A DNA stretch of 64,000 nt from Sphaerolaimus hirsutus (Eukaryota > Nematoda > Chromadorea > Monhysterida > Sphaerolaimidae): the NCBI GenBank assembly GCA_964036195.1, contig OZ038456.1, forward strand, positions 22,545,792 through 22,609,791, read 5' to 3'. The notes under the pieces are model-generated. The model was not told the DNA's origin. It was given only the letters and a program-made list of their open reading frames with translations, and searched no databases. Numbering within the stretch: the stretch's first letter is position 1; each line of letters opens with the position of its first letter. Of this stretch, positions 48,157 through 61,300 are shown piece by piece. The position numbers and the translations under genes were made by a program.

Positions 48157-48573
48157 CCGTATTACCTCGAAATACCCCCAGGGGGTTCATTATTTCGCCA
48201 GCAAAATTTGAGGGGGGGATAATTCGAGGGGGGGTATTCGAGGGGGGTCTATTATTTCGCCAGAAATTTTCGGAAATTCCCCATACGCAAACGTCGAAAA
48301 ATGGAACAATTACGTCGATGTATATGTGTTTATAGGGATATATAACTGTATATACACACAAGCTCTTCCCTAACGTCACTTGATCATCACACTTAACGTG
48401 TGTTATGCATTGTACAGATCACAAACTGCGGTATTTGTCATGTACGTTCTGTTTACACTCAATTTAGGGGGGGTATTTCGAGGGGGGGTTTATTATTTCC
48501 TCAGCCGAATTTTAGTGGAGGTATTTCGAGGGGGGGGTTAATTCAAGGGGGGGGATAATTCGAGGTAATACGG
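48157..48573. mobile_element. TA-flanked MITE, family M1
   Basis: Starts CCGTATTACCTCGAAATACC and ends GAGGTAATACGG, with TA on both sides. It sits immediately next to the right end of the M2 copy split by the Helitron-like element. Confidence 0.82.
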
Positions 48574-48589
48574 TATACATTTATTTTCC

Positions 48590-49187
48590 AACCGTCAGAA
48601 CAAATACCGTGTTAAAAACACACATATTTTAGCTTCAGACACATTACGAAATGTTTCCACTGAGCCAAAAAAGAATATTTTACCTAGGTACATTTAGATT
48701 GTTCTCGCATAAAAAGTTCGGACCGAGTAAAATCACTTGTGAACAGAATGCAATCCGTTTGGCGCAAAGCACACTCAAAATTCGCAATGACGGTTCGAAC
48801 GTTTTTTTGCAAGGTCGGAATTCAAAGTCGGAATAAAAAAGAGGGTTGGAATTCAAAAGCGTCCGAACCGCCACAAATTTCAATAGTTTTTCAGTCTTGT
48901 CGGAGATAAAATCATCAGAACCGACTTTAGAATTCGGCCAGGGCGTAAATAAAAAAAACGTTCGAACCGCCCTTGCCAATTTGATCGGGTCACGTATGTA
49001 CCATTGGCACAAGTCCACGTTTGTATCGGATACGGTTGGATACTTATCGTACGAACGGGAGTAAAAGACGCGGAACTTATGTCCACGTCACCGATAATGG
49101 CTGCGGAATCTGATTAAGCAACTGAAAATGGTCGCTAATGGCAGCCCACACACTAGTTGACACGTGATCTACGAGTACAAATGGGGG
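48590..49187. other. Intergenic segment with a duplicated 120-bp motif
   Basis: The part around 48,980-49,090 (GGATACGGTTGGATACTTAT, GAACGGGAGTAAAAGAC) recurs in diverged form at about 53,320-53,440. Minus-strand translations of both are similar (IQIQTW / PYPIQTW), so this could be an old exon or a repeat. Confidence 0.35.
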
Positions 49188-49985
49188 TAGTGATGGAAAA
49201 AGCGCCAGACTTTTAGCACCAAGCGCCATGGCGCTTTTCTGACCCCAGCGCCAAGCGCCAATGGTGCCAGCGCCAAAAACATTTCTGCAATTCATTTGTA
49301 GAATACTGGATTGATAACTGTGAAGCATCGCTGACGTCTTAGTAGTCGATTTAACTTCTGCCATTGGGGTTCAATCAACCAATACAATGTTTACATCGTA
49401 TAAAATCACCAGGGATATATTTTTCTGCCAAACATTGTGACTGGGGAGCTTTCAAGAAGGAGATCTTTGTTCCTCACGCAGCTAAAAAGCGCAATTATTT
49501 ACGGGGCATCTTTTTCATTCTCATTTGGCCAACAGTTGGAGTTATTCTAGGGAGAGGACTTATTTGAGAATTTATGGTATTTTTACTTTGCTGTACATAG
49601 CAATCTCGCTATGCTGTACAGGTCGCGGGGGGGGGTAATTCAAGGGAGGGACAACTAGAGGAAATATGGTACCTACATTTGTCCCAAAATATCACCTAAT
49701 CAATATGTAATAAATATTAATGTCCCCTTAACACCCTTACAAATATTTACCAATATTTATTCAGTTATTCCCAAAATTGATCGACTGATTGTGGATTTTC
49801 ACTGTATTATAACAATTTTTATAATAATGCTTGGCGCTTTTTTGGCGCCATTTAGAATGCCAGCGCCAGGCGCTAATAGCGCCACCAGAAAATGGCGCCA
49901 AGCGCCAAAAGTGCCATGGCGCTTTCTCAGATCCCGGCGCCAAGTGCCAATGGCGCCAGAGCGTTTTAGCGCCAAGCGTTCACTA
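49188..49985. mobile_element. hAT-type MITE, family F3, interrupted copy
   Basis: Starts TAGTGATGGAAAAAGCGCC and ends GCGTTCACTA. Perfect 8-bp duplications AATGGGGG lie at 49,180-49,187 and 49,986-49,993. The GGCGCCA-rich arms are separated by about 500 bp of unrelated DNA. Confidence 0.8.
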
Positions 49986-50069
49986 AATGGGGGTATTCAA
50001 ATGGCTGTTTTGGCACTTTGCCAATGGTACATACAGAAACTCTTATACCAATTTTGAGGGTGCGGTGCG

Positions 50070-51103
50070 CAGGGTTGGTTTTATAAAAATTCATTTTAGT
50101 AAAATTGTATAAAAATTGTATAAAAATTTTATTTTATTTTAATTTTATTCTTGTTTCATTTTATTTTATTTTATTTTATTCCCAAAAGTCATTAATAAAA
50201 TAAAATGACACGTTTTACAAAAATTTTACAAAAATTGTACAAAAATTTTACAGAAAATCAGAATCATGCATGCAAGGCCAGAAAAATGTTATAATTAGAC
50301 CTATACATGAAAAACCTGTGAAAATTTTTTCCCTTACTCTTCAAAAGTTGCATGCAGTATGTATTGTTAGCTAGCTGCGAGTGTAAAGTTACAATTATTG
50401 ATAAGAATGGTTTGCATTTTCAGTAGAAGGACTAGTGGAATGTGCTGGGCACATTTGTAAAATGTAATGCAATTTGTCAATTGTCATGACAAATGTAAAG
50501 TAAAGTGTCAATTGTCATGCAAAATGTCAAGTGTCATGTCAAATTTCAAGCAAAGTGGCAATTGTCATGACAAATGTCATGCAAAGTGTAAATTGTGTAT
50601 CCAAATCTTGTGTTTTTGTATCCATAGTATGTTTTGTATCCAAATCTTATGTTTTTGTATCCAAATGTTCACATAAGATTTGGATTCAACAACAACATAA
50701 TTTGGATACAAAACAAAACATTTAGATATAAAACATAAGATTTGGACACAATTTGCTTGACAATTGATACTCTATTTTTACATGTCATGACAATTGACAC
50801 TTTGCATGACATTTTACAGGACATTTGACACTTTACACTTGGGACTGCTCCCAGATCCATGAATAAACAGGTAGAAACTCAAGCAACGAGATAAAATTTT
50901 ACAAAAAATATGAATTTTTATACAATTTTACAAAAATACGAATTTTTATACAATTTTACAAAAAATTTACAAAAATTCGAATTTTTATACAATTTTTATT
51001 TTTATTCTTAAATTTTCCATTTTATTTTATTTTATTTTATTCTTGAATATTCCATTTTATTTTTATTTTATTTTTATTTTTTTCTGAGATTTTGCCAACC
51101 CTG
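50070..51103. mobile_element. hAT-type MITE, family F4
   Basis: Ends are CAGGGTTGG and CCAACCCTG. Perfect 8-bp duplications GCGGTGCG lie at 50,062-50,069 and 51,104-51,111. The arms carry TTTTATACAATTTTACAAAA and TTTTATTTTATT runs. The centre is a hairpin of TGTCATGACAA and TATCCAAATCTTATG words. It is nearly identical to 60,828-61,838. Confidence 0.94.
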
Positions 51104-52383
51104 GCGGTGCGCCATTAAGCTTGAATTGTAGACATAAGTAACTGTTCCTGAGTGTGAGCAAATTGCAGGGTGAAAAGTCCATAAAACAACAACCTACAAC
51201 TGCGACCACGATTAAAATACAATTTACATATAGGTAGAAGTCCATAGAATGAATGCCACACATTGTTCTGAATGAAACACTCCATCATGATTCACGGGGT
51301 CATCATTAACAGAAATGGTTCCCTAAAAAAATTAAGACACAGATATACAGGGTGGGGCAATTTAAACCTATGCTCTATATTTTGAATAACTTGTCACTGG
51401 GTGGTCGGATTTACGTCAAATCTTAGGTCAACATTAACAACCTAATAGGAAAGGATTCCAGAAAAAATGGGTGCAATAGCTCTACTCTTTCTCAAGTTAT
51501 TCATGCAAACACTTAATTGTCACTTTACCACCACCCCATGATAGGTTTCAAAAGGATCCACTTTTTGGGACACAGATTGGGATTGGGATTGTTTTTTTTC
51601 TGTTTTTCTCTCTCTTTTTATTCAAAATCAAGAGTTGTAATCAGAAATTACATGTAGGTGACTTGCTGAAACCTTTTGAGACATTTGTTTTATGGAAATT
51701 ACATAAAAATATGTTTATGTGTCAACTGCATGTGCATGCAAGAAGCTTTTTCAATTGACACATGGTGTTATGACCACAAAATTGCGGTCATAATATATTA
51801 ATTAAGTTTGTTTAAAGGGTGCCAAAGCCAACGTGGTTCCACCGATGCTTTTATTTAAGCCAAATCAGTTGACAGAATATAAGTTGGGGGCAAAATAAAA
51901 TAGGTAGATATTTAGAAAATATTTATGAGTCAAAAAGCGAAAACATTGACTGACTGCCGATGGAAAAATATTGGCGGTATACACACAAAGTGCAGGAAAG
52001 GGCCCTATTGCGACATAGCAAAATCACGTACATAACAGATACGTGAATACTTAAGGGGCCTAATGCAAACACCGAAAAATGTCAAACATCGATCACCGTT
52101 TGTGGCACGTAGTACACAATGCATACCTACATACATAGCGCCCAGAAAAACCACAGCGCTGCAGGCAGGGAAATGTTTAGATGGCAAGCGGCGTATATTT
52201 ACATGCCTAAAACTCTGCATTCAAATCTTACCATAGGAAATGAATATAAGAATAAGACATAATGCCTAAAATGTGATGGCATAACAATTGCAAAATTTTT
52301 GCTGTGTCAACTAATGTGTGGGTTCCCAATAAGCTGCAAATCTATTTTTCAACCCCCAATGAGAAATTGAAAAAAATCTGTAA
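51104..52383. other. Downstream of the secreted-protein gene; possible extra exon and small mariner-like repeat
   Basis: On the minus strand, TTTTTTTAG at about 51,324-51,316 could be an acceptor opening a frame (GTISVNDDPVNHDGVFH..) that would join in phase to the last exon at 52.4 kb. The stretch 51,348-51,540 starts CAGGGTGGGGCAATTTAAA and ends in a rough complement, like a mariner remnant. Confidence 0.3.
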
Positions 52384-55300
52384 CTAAAAAAGTGTAACTT
52401 TGTGATAAACATCAAAGCGTTCATCAAGCACGTAGTTGACTGGGTCGAACATGTCGTAGGCGAGCAGGCACAGCTCCATCGAGCTCCAGTGCGCCACTGC
52501 GCTGCACAGTCCTCTGGGCACCTGGGAACAATTCCAAACATTGTCATGTGATGATCAAGGTGATATGTGATAAGTTAGTGATGGAAAAGTGCCAGAAAAA
52601 GTGAAAAAAATTCACCTGTGAGCAGCTGTGCGTGCACAACAGCGCTGAAGATGAGCCTGCAAAGAAACAGCAGTGTTTTTCAAGCAAATATTCATGTAAA
52701 TACCATGTTTGGCATTTTAAAAGATAATTTTTTTAGAAAATATATATCAATGTATCACTTTCTTCCAAAAAAAATAGGTGTGAAAATCTCAGACTTTTCA
52801 GAAAAAAAATTACTGAGAAATCTCTCATGCCCTATTCCCCTACACATTTTTTAAAGCTATTCTTCACCAATTACTAATGATTTTACCTCCTTTTCTGTCT
52901 TTTATATCCAAAAAAGACTATATATTGAACAATGCTCTGCCAACAACATTGTTTCAGCTATCCATGAGAGAGGATTAATTTGCTAGCTATCCTACCTCTT
53001 TGCTTATGGGAATAGAGGACCTATTTATTTCTGGAGCAAAAAGTATCTACCTTTTATGACTTTGATAGTTGCCGACGATGTGGGTTTGGCACTTATGTTT
53101 TCAGCTTTCCGGAAATGCGACACTCGTTCCACATCGCTTTGTTGTGATTCTGCGTATACGGATCATACGCATTTTATTTTACGCATTTTATTTACTAAAT
53201 TTTGTAATTTTTTTATTTACGCATTTTACGCATCGACGCTATGCATTTTTCAGAAGGAAACACTCCATCATGATGTCATCATTTATGAAATCAAATATGT
53301 TTAAAGAAGAAGAAAGAACGAATCGGGTCACGTTTGGGAACTTGGCCCACTGCCAGGTTTGTATTTGGATACGGTTACGTAGTGTATGAACGAGAGTATA
53401 AGACACAGGAATTCCAGCCGAGTCACCGGTAAAGCGGGGATTACAACTCAACGGAAAATTCAAAAAAAAATTCAACGCAAAATTAATCATGGAAGAATGG
53501 TTAAAGGTACAGCCTTGAAACTTCAGAATTAAGTAGCCCGAATCAATATCTAGACTATCACTGTCTTAGACTTTTACATTCGAATTCTCTGTCCGATGAA
53601 TTTTCTGTCAAGTAAAATTTCTGTAACAGAAAATTCTAATTTAAAAAAAATTGATTTAATTTTAATTCGAGAGTAATATTCCATTTGTATTTTCCCGTTC
53701 CCGTGAAAAGTCAATCCCGTTTGAACCCTACGCTGGTGGCCTACACACGAGCATGCTGTGCGTCTTCGTTTGGCAAACCACGTTCTGGTGCCAATCAGAG
53801 ACTCTGTAAAATGTCAAATCTCATGCAAAGTGTCAAAAGTCATGGAAAATGCCCTGCAAAATGGCAAACGTACGTACGTTTGCCATTTTACAGGGCATTT
53901 CCATGACTTTTGACACTTTGCATCACACTTGACATTTTACAGGGAATTTTACAGGGTCTGGGACTGCCCCCAGGACAACAAAAAAAACATACCAATTTCC
54001 ACTTGACAAAGGCCCAGACCCCCAACGTTATTTGGCACAGCGGTCAAGTTTCCGGACGCAAAATCAATGATACCATATGCGTTTGTCCCGGATGTGGGCG
54101 GGTCTCCTGGTGCGGAATTGAATTTTACTTGACCCGATTCTTTTGGCAACCAAATTATTTATGTGTGTTATAAAATTCAGGTCGAGGGGTCACCAACGGG
54201 GTGGTTGGAAGTAGGGTTCAATTCAAGCGGTCCCGGTAAATCGTTTGGCGAACTTCCGGAACTGGGTCGGTCCCGGCGGTCCCGACAACCCAGTTTCGGT
54301 CGCGGTCCCGACATTACAAACTTTCTGATCCCAGTCCCCGTCAGAATAACTAGTCCCGTTTGAACCCTAGTTGGAGGGATGGGGTTACCCCCTATAAAAA
54401 TTATCCAGCTACCGTATTTCCTCGAAATACCCCCCCCCCCCCGGGGGGGTGATTGTTTCAGAGTGAGAATTTTTTTTTGGAGGGAGGGGGGGGGGGTTAA
54501 ACGAGGGTTGGGGTATTTCGAGGGGGGCCTTATTATTTCGAAGACTATTTTTTGAACTCCCAGTACTAATTAGTTGTTTGTAACGTAAACAGACGTGAAA
54601 AAATTCAACAATAAGGACCATGTATAAGAGTCTAAGGTAGGGCTCGAACTTGACTCGACTCGATTCGACTCGTGACTCGAGGGTAAAATGGGGTGCCGAC
54701 TCGACTCGACTGACACGACCGGAAAAATATGGCCCTGACTCGAGACTCGAGGTTTTTGCCCGACTAGACTCGAAAATTCAGCAAATTTCGAGTCGGGGTT
54801 TCCCATTGAATCATATCAAAAATATCAATTTTAATATGACTTTTACACATATTTTTCAAAAATTTTGCGCGTAAGCGCGCATTTCCGCACCGCATGCAGC
54901 ATATATAATTGCTTATCATATTTATTCATGATGTCTAAAGTCCAGTTTCTCAACTCAAGTTGCAGTGCAATTCTACGGAATGAAACACGCACGCCATGTC
55001 AAATACATTCCACAATGTTGGCACTGACCCAAAAAGATGTAATGTACTGTATTTCCTCGAATTACCACCCCCCTCGAATTACCCCGGTCTCGAAATACCC
55101 CCTTCTCAAAATGGGCACTATGAACCTATAAACCCCGCCCCTCGAAATACCCCCCCCCCCAATTTACTGTATAGCGAACATAATGTGGTTTGTGATCTGG
55201 GAAACGCAGAACACATGTTAAAAACAATGACTGTGTTATGTTAGAACCGGTAATATACCGTCTGCATACATACCGTATTACCTCGAAATACCCCCAGGGG

Positions 55301-58300
55301 GTTTATTATTTCGCCAGCAAAATTTGAGGGGGGGGATAATTCGAGGGGGGGTTTATTCGAGGGGGGTCTATTATTTCGCCAGAAATTTTCGGAAATTCCC
55401 CATACTCCGACGTAGAAAAATCTAACAATTACATAGATGTATATGTATTAATAGGTATATATAACTGTATATACACATAGACCCTTCCCTAACGTCACTC
55501 AATCATCAGTTTCAACGTGTGTTCTACATTGTACAGATCACAAACTACGGTATTTGTCATGTACGTTCTCTTTACACTCAATGTTAGGGGGGGTATTTCG
55601 AGGGGGGGGGGGGTTTATTATTTCCTCAGCCGAATTTTAGGGGGGTATTTCGAGGGGGGGTTAATTCAAGGGGGGGATAATTCGAGGTAATACGGTATAT
55701 AAGTTCACTGAGTGTTATAAATGGCAGTTTTTGTTGCATTTTTCGACGCTTGTGTAAGTTGCAAACAACAATTTAGTACTGGGATTTCGAAAAATTTCTG
55801 GCGAAATAATAACCCCCCCTCGAAATACCCCCCCTCAAAATTTCCACTCTGAAAAGATAAACCCCCAGGGGGTAATTCGAGGAAATACGGTAGTTATATT
55901 TTTGCTTTATCTTGATATTAAAATCAACTGTTGGCAACGACGTATCCAGGGGGGGGGCTGCAGCCCCCCCTTCCCGGGCAAGACCGGAAAAATACCGGGA
56001 AAATGCAATTTTCGGTACAAATCTCAAGGTGCTGCGTAAAAATTTTTGCGCGCAAGCGCGCATTCGTCGCGCACACAGAAATATCAGCAGATCGGTCCCC
56101 ATACACTCAAATCCATAAAATTTCATTCAATCGTGTGCCCGTCGCTCTATATGTAGTGTATTTCCATACATATACAGTGCTTTATGGCGCTAGCGCCAGC
56201 GCCAATGTCGCCATGGCGTGACGCCCGGATGGCGCCAGCGCCATGGCGCCATTACCTCCCTTTGTAGGCAAAATTGTAGGGGGGGGGCTGAGCCCCCCCC
56301 TGTTCGCGGGGCTCCGTAAACAAACAGCCCCCCCACTCAAAAATCCTGGATACGTCCCTGACCGTTGGCATTAGAGTGTGTGAAAACATTGGTTGAAGAA
56401 CCAAGTATCTGAAATGTCTGCAAGATTCATGTGAAAAAGTAACGCATCCGACTCGACTCGAGACTCGAGATTTTTGCCTGACTCAACCCGACTTTTCACT
56501 AACTCACTCGACTCGACCGGAAAATTTTTGGGGTTGAGACTTGAACTCGAGTTTGAAAAAAATCGAGTTTTGAGCCCTAGTCTAAGGGCTTACATAAATA
56601 AGTATGTAGATGGTATAAAACAGGGTCTAAAATAGCGGAAACATTGTTTTTAACGTTTGTTTTGCATTTCCCAAATCACATAGGTACATGTAGTGCTACC
56701 TGTAGTTACTTTTGTCCCCGTTAAGTTTTTGCTTAAAATCGCTAATTTTCATGACGTTTTGAAGGACTTTCCACCTGAAAATGCAACCACATCACATCTC
56801 AAATGCTAATCTCCTCTGGTTGTTGGCTTAGTGAACTTGGCTTCACCTCTTGCTCAAGATTTACATGCCAACCTGGGAACCCCACTGCATGTTTCTCATC
56901 TGTGCAACATGGACTCAATTCGCTGAGAGCCCCTGTTTCACGTGTGCACAACACCACATATTATATTTCAACGAAATACCCCCTCAAAATACCCCTGTCA
57001 AAATGGTCACTATGATGAATTGATACCCCCCTCTCGAAATACCCCCCATGTGGAATGATGTACATCATGTGTACTATGTATTTACATGATGTATTTATTG
57101 CCACCAGTTTGCATCACAGCTACACATAGGTATACTACTTTGTTTAGCGATGTATTTATACTGATCTGTCCAAATATCATCATATTTGGATACATTTATT
57201 AGCATTTTGGGTACTCAAAAGCATATTCTTTACTATGATTTTCACAAAAAATTTCTGACAAAAAATAAGTCCCCTCAAACACCTGGCATCCACAAGTCAT
57301 TGATACTCTCTCCAATGGGCCAATCCCAAACATTTGGATACGCTGCCCTGCCAGAGCGGCCTTCATTGAACCAAGTGCCCAAATCTTCGTTCAATTGCAG
57401 CCCTGTGGCTACTGTTTGATAGATGGGGCGTAGATCTCCAAGAATCTACAGGGATTGTGTTTTAATTGCATTTTATTTAATCTCAATTAATTTTTTGATA
57501 TTTTTTCTCTCCAATTTTCACTGAAATCACAAATTTCCACACATTTGTGCACATTTATCACTTTCACATTATTTACCATTTTGGCTGATTGTGTTAATAT
57601 AATATACTGGGCGGAGCGAATGCGATGCGATTTTCCGAATGGAAACATTCCATCACGGCGTCATAATAAATACATGACGTACATCATTCCGAAGGGGGGG
57701 GGGGTATTTCGAGGGGGGGTTTATTATTTCCCCAGCCCATTTTGAGGGGGGTTAATTCGAGGGGGGGTTAATTCAAGGGGGGATAATTCGAGGTAATACA
57801 GTATACTCGTCGGACCGCAAAGTATGCGCCCAAAATTATTTATGTCTTGGTCGAAAACGCGAGAGTTAGATACTTATGTAAGAAAAGAAAAATACCTAAA
57901 AAAGAAAAAGGCGGAGTCGCGTACAATGGAGGTCTGTTTTTTTCCGTCATGTTTTTTTGCTGGTTTTATTTCAAATTTAATCATGATGACGTCATGAATC
58001 ATGATGGAGTGATTCCTCCAGAAAAATGCATAGCATGCGGTCCGTCGAATATACATTAAAAAATAAAAAAAATTGTTCCAGCAGAAAAAACGTCTCAGGA
58101 AAAAACATTCGTCGCTTTTACCTAACTCCGCCTTTTCTTTTTTACAATGAAAATAAATTTAAGCTCACATGAGTACCGAATGCGAGTGCGACAGCATCGA
58201 TTAGCCACTTGCCAGTCACATGGCTCAGGTGCCCATACCAGCCGTCTGGAGTTGGCCATTCCTGTGGATTTTACTCTCAAGAATCAATCATTGGATTTGA

Positions 58301-61300
58301 ATGCATAAAATGTTGTAAAAGTTGGAAAAGTTCGTTGAAGGCATAAAAAGGCCAGATGCAAATGAAACATTATTTTTGTGTCATGATTGAATGTGTCATT
58401 AACAAGTGGATCCCACACCAAAAACGTAGCATTATGCAACTCATTTCTGGTGTAAACCTGCTACCGTATTTCTTCTAATAGAAGGGCATTTCCAATAGAA
58501 GGTACGTATTTTGGACTTAATTTGGGCCACGACAAAATAGAAGTGCGGTCTCCAATAGAAGGTACACAAAGTGCTGGAATTGTGCCAAATGCATTAAAAA
58601 ATTAAAAAATATCGGCGGTGTATATTAAAAATACAATGTGATTTAGTGGCTTCGTTCCATCGTTTTTGTGCTTTTTTAACATCAAATGTTGAATGAGCTC
58701 TACGTATCATCATTCTATGGATTATGTGGTGTAACACTTTGAAAAACCTTGGCAGAACATGAAAAATATTGGCTGAAAAGTTGATCAAAAATAGAAGGGC
58801 GGTCTCCAATAAGGGCTAGAAGGGCTAGAAGGGCAGGTAAAAAAAGTTTAAGAAAAAAATAGAAGGGCTGTCTTCCGTGTTTTGCAACTCTCCTATCCAG
58901 TGTGCATTCCAACCCAAGACTCACCTCACACCTGGTTCCACTCCCAGACCCTGTAAAATACCTTGTAAAATGACAAATGTCATGTGAAGTGTCAAAACTC
59001 ATGGAAAATACCCAGCAAAATGGCAACCGAGTGGCCGTTTTGCCAGGAATTTTTCATGACTTTTGACATTTGACATTTTACAGGGCTTTTTACAGGGTCT
59101 GGAATTGGCACCTGGCTACCCAAGTATATGGATAGCGCGACAGGTCACCGCCATTCTGTTGCATCAGCATGAAGCAAGAATTCATCCACACGCGGGCATC
59201 GTATATAATATTTACAGAAACCACCTTGCCAATTTGGGCCTTGCACCATTTCTCCATTTCGGACATTTTCAACAATGATGCTTTTTGTGGTTGTAAGCCC
59301 GCTGCAATGTGAATTTTTGTAGTACCGTAAATACTCTATTAGTATGACCCCCCTAATAGGGTGTTCTGTTTTGAACGATGTTGTGCCTGCACCAAAATTA
59401 TAGTCTGGCTGAAAAGTCCCTGGGCAGTGCTCGTCATTCGCGCTAGAGGTAAGCTATGGTCATAAAATTTTGACAGGTTAAGATATCAGGTGTTTTGAGT
59501 TTTCACCCAAAATTTCACCCCACAAGCTCCACCCACTGCGGAACTGTGGGGGTTACAATTTCGGTCATTTTGTACTGATGTACACATGATGCTCTAGCTC
59601 AATGCTGTTTTAAGTTGTGATACTGAAACTTTGGCTAGTGCAAGCCACCAGTGTTGGCAATATGCCAGCACTAACAAACATAAGCTATGATATCATAAGC
59701 CTAGTGATATTGTCATTACTGTCACTAACTCACTACCAAGTTCATCATTCTGCCTCTCCTTCTGAAAATAGCCCCCCTTGGAGTCTTTTACCTTAACAGC
59801 AACGATGTTGAAAAAAGTGTTGAATACCATCAGCACATCGCCAACACAGGTGGCTTACCCTAGCCAAAGTTTCATGATCACAACTTAAAGCAGCATTGAG
59901 CAAGAGCACTTTTGTACATCAGTACAAAATGGCAGAAAATGTAACCCCCACAGTTCCGCAGTGGGTGGAGCTAGAGGGGTAAAATTTGATGTCACACCTG
60001 ATATCATAACCTGTCGAAATTTTATAACTGAAGCTTACCCCTAGCGCGAATGGCGAGGACTGTCCGGGGACTTTTCAGCCAGACTAAGTATGACCATGTC
60101 TGTTTGCCCCATGCACAATTCAAATTTTAGCACTGGAGGAGATGCCAATCCATATGCATCTCTCCAGCACAACCTCACTTTCCATGCGTATTTAAGAAAG
60201 TTCAATTTACTCCAGTTTCGTTCTTTTTGCCTGTTCTCACTAAAAAAACTGGTTCAACAATCTGAGGAACATGTCGCAAGGAGATGGTGCCAGAGTAAAT
60301 ATTTATCCTACTAGCACACTCCAAATGCATTTCCTCCCCAGTTGTCAGTTCTGTGGAGTTGGTCCTGCGTCACCAAGGTCCAAACCTTGGTCATAAAAGT
60401 AAAATCAGTTACCACAGCAAAAAATAGGTGTGTGATGCATCGTGAAGTGCCATGAAGTGTCTTGATGGCTACATTTCCCGACGCTGTGAAGGCTGGCTGT
60501 CGCTCCCCGGTTCTGTGAAAATTTGTTGTGAAGACACATTGAATTCACATCACAGACCTGCGTCACAACGCTGCACAAATGTTTTGAGAAGTATCTTCAG
60601 TTCGTCAGTGTCATGAAGTGTGTTTCACAAAATTTTGGACTTCGTGATGATAGGTGAAGTGTGTGGAAGACACTTCATCCCAAATCTCATGAAGTGTGTT
60701 GAAGTGTGTGGAAGTGTCTTCACAGAGGCTGCTTCACGCACATCCAGCCAGCGTCCACACACTCACAAACCTATTTTTTGCTGTGGACGTTCCCTTGCAA
60801 CCGGGTGTAGACTGCCACTGCTCTGACCAGGGTTGGTTTTATAAAAATTCATTTTAGTAAAATTGTACAACAATCGTATAAAAATTGTATAAAATTTTTA
60901 TTTTATTTTTATTTTATTTTATTTTATTCCCAAAAGTCATTAATAAAATAAAATGACACATTTTATAAATTTTTTACAAAAATTGTACAAAAAGTCAGAA
61001 TCATGCATGCAAGGCCAAAAAAATGTTATAATTAGACCTATACATGAAAAACCTGTGACAAATTTTTCCCTTACTTTTCAAAAGTTGCATGCAGTATGTA
61101 TTGTTAGCCAGCTGCAAGTGTAAAGTTACAATTATTGATAACAATGGTTTGCATTTACAGTAGAAGGACTAGTGGAGTGTGCTGGGCACATTTGGGAAAT
61201 GTAATGCAATTTGTGAATTGTCATGACAAATGTAAAGCAAAGTGTCAATTGTCATGCAAAATGTCAAGTGTCATGTCAAATTTCAAGCAAAGTGGCAATT

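Larger units (their letters stand above)
54638..56579. mobile_element. hAT-type MITE, family F6, with nested M3, M1 and F1 elements
   Basis: Ends are TAGGGCTCGAA and TTTTGAGCCCTA. Perfect 8-bp duplications GTCTAAGG lie at 54,630-54,637 and 56,580-56,587. The uninterrupted relative at 17,882 is 776 bp; here it is 1,942 bp because of insertions at 55,047-55,890 and 55,935-56,360. GCGCGTAAGCGCGC lies at 54,867-54,880. Confidence 0.92.

Noticed and set aside
48790..48970. tRNA B-box-like GGTTCGAAC motifs
   Set aside because: No A box at the right distance and no cloverleaf; the motif recurs in a diverged repeat.
51063..51263. Minus-strand frame MCGIHSMDFYLYVNCILIVV.. as a separate membrane protein
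   Set aside because: It runs into the F4 element and overlaps, in another frame, a better candidate terminal exon; no supporting splice signals.
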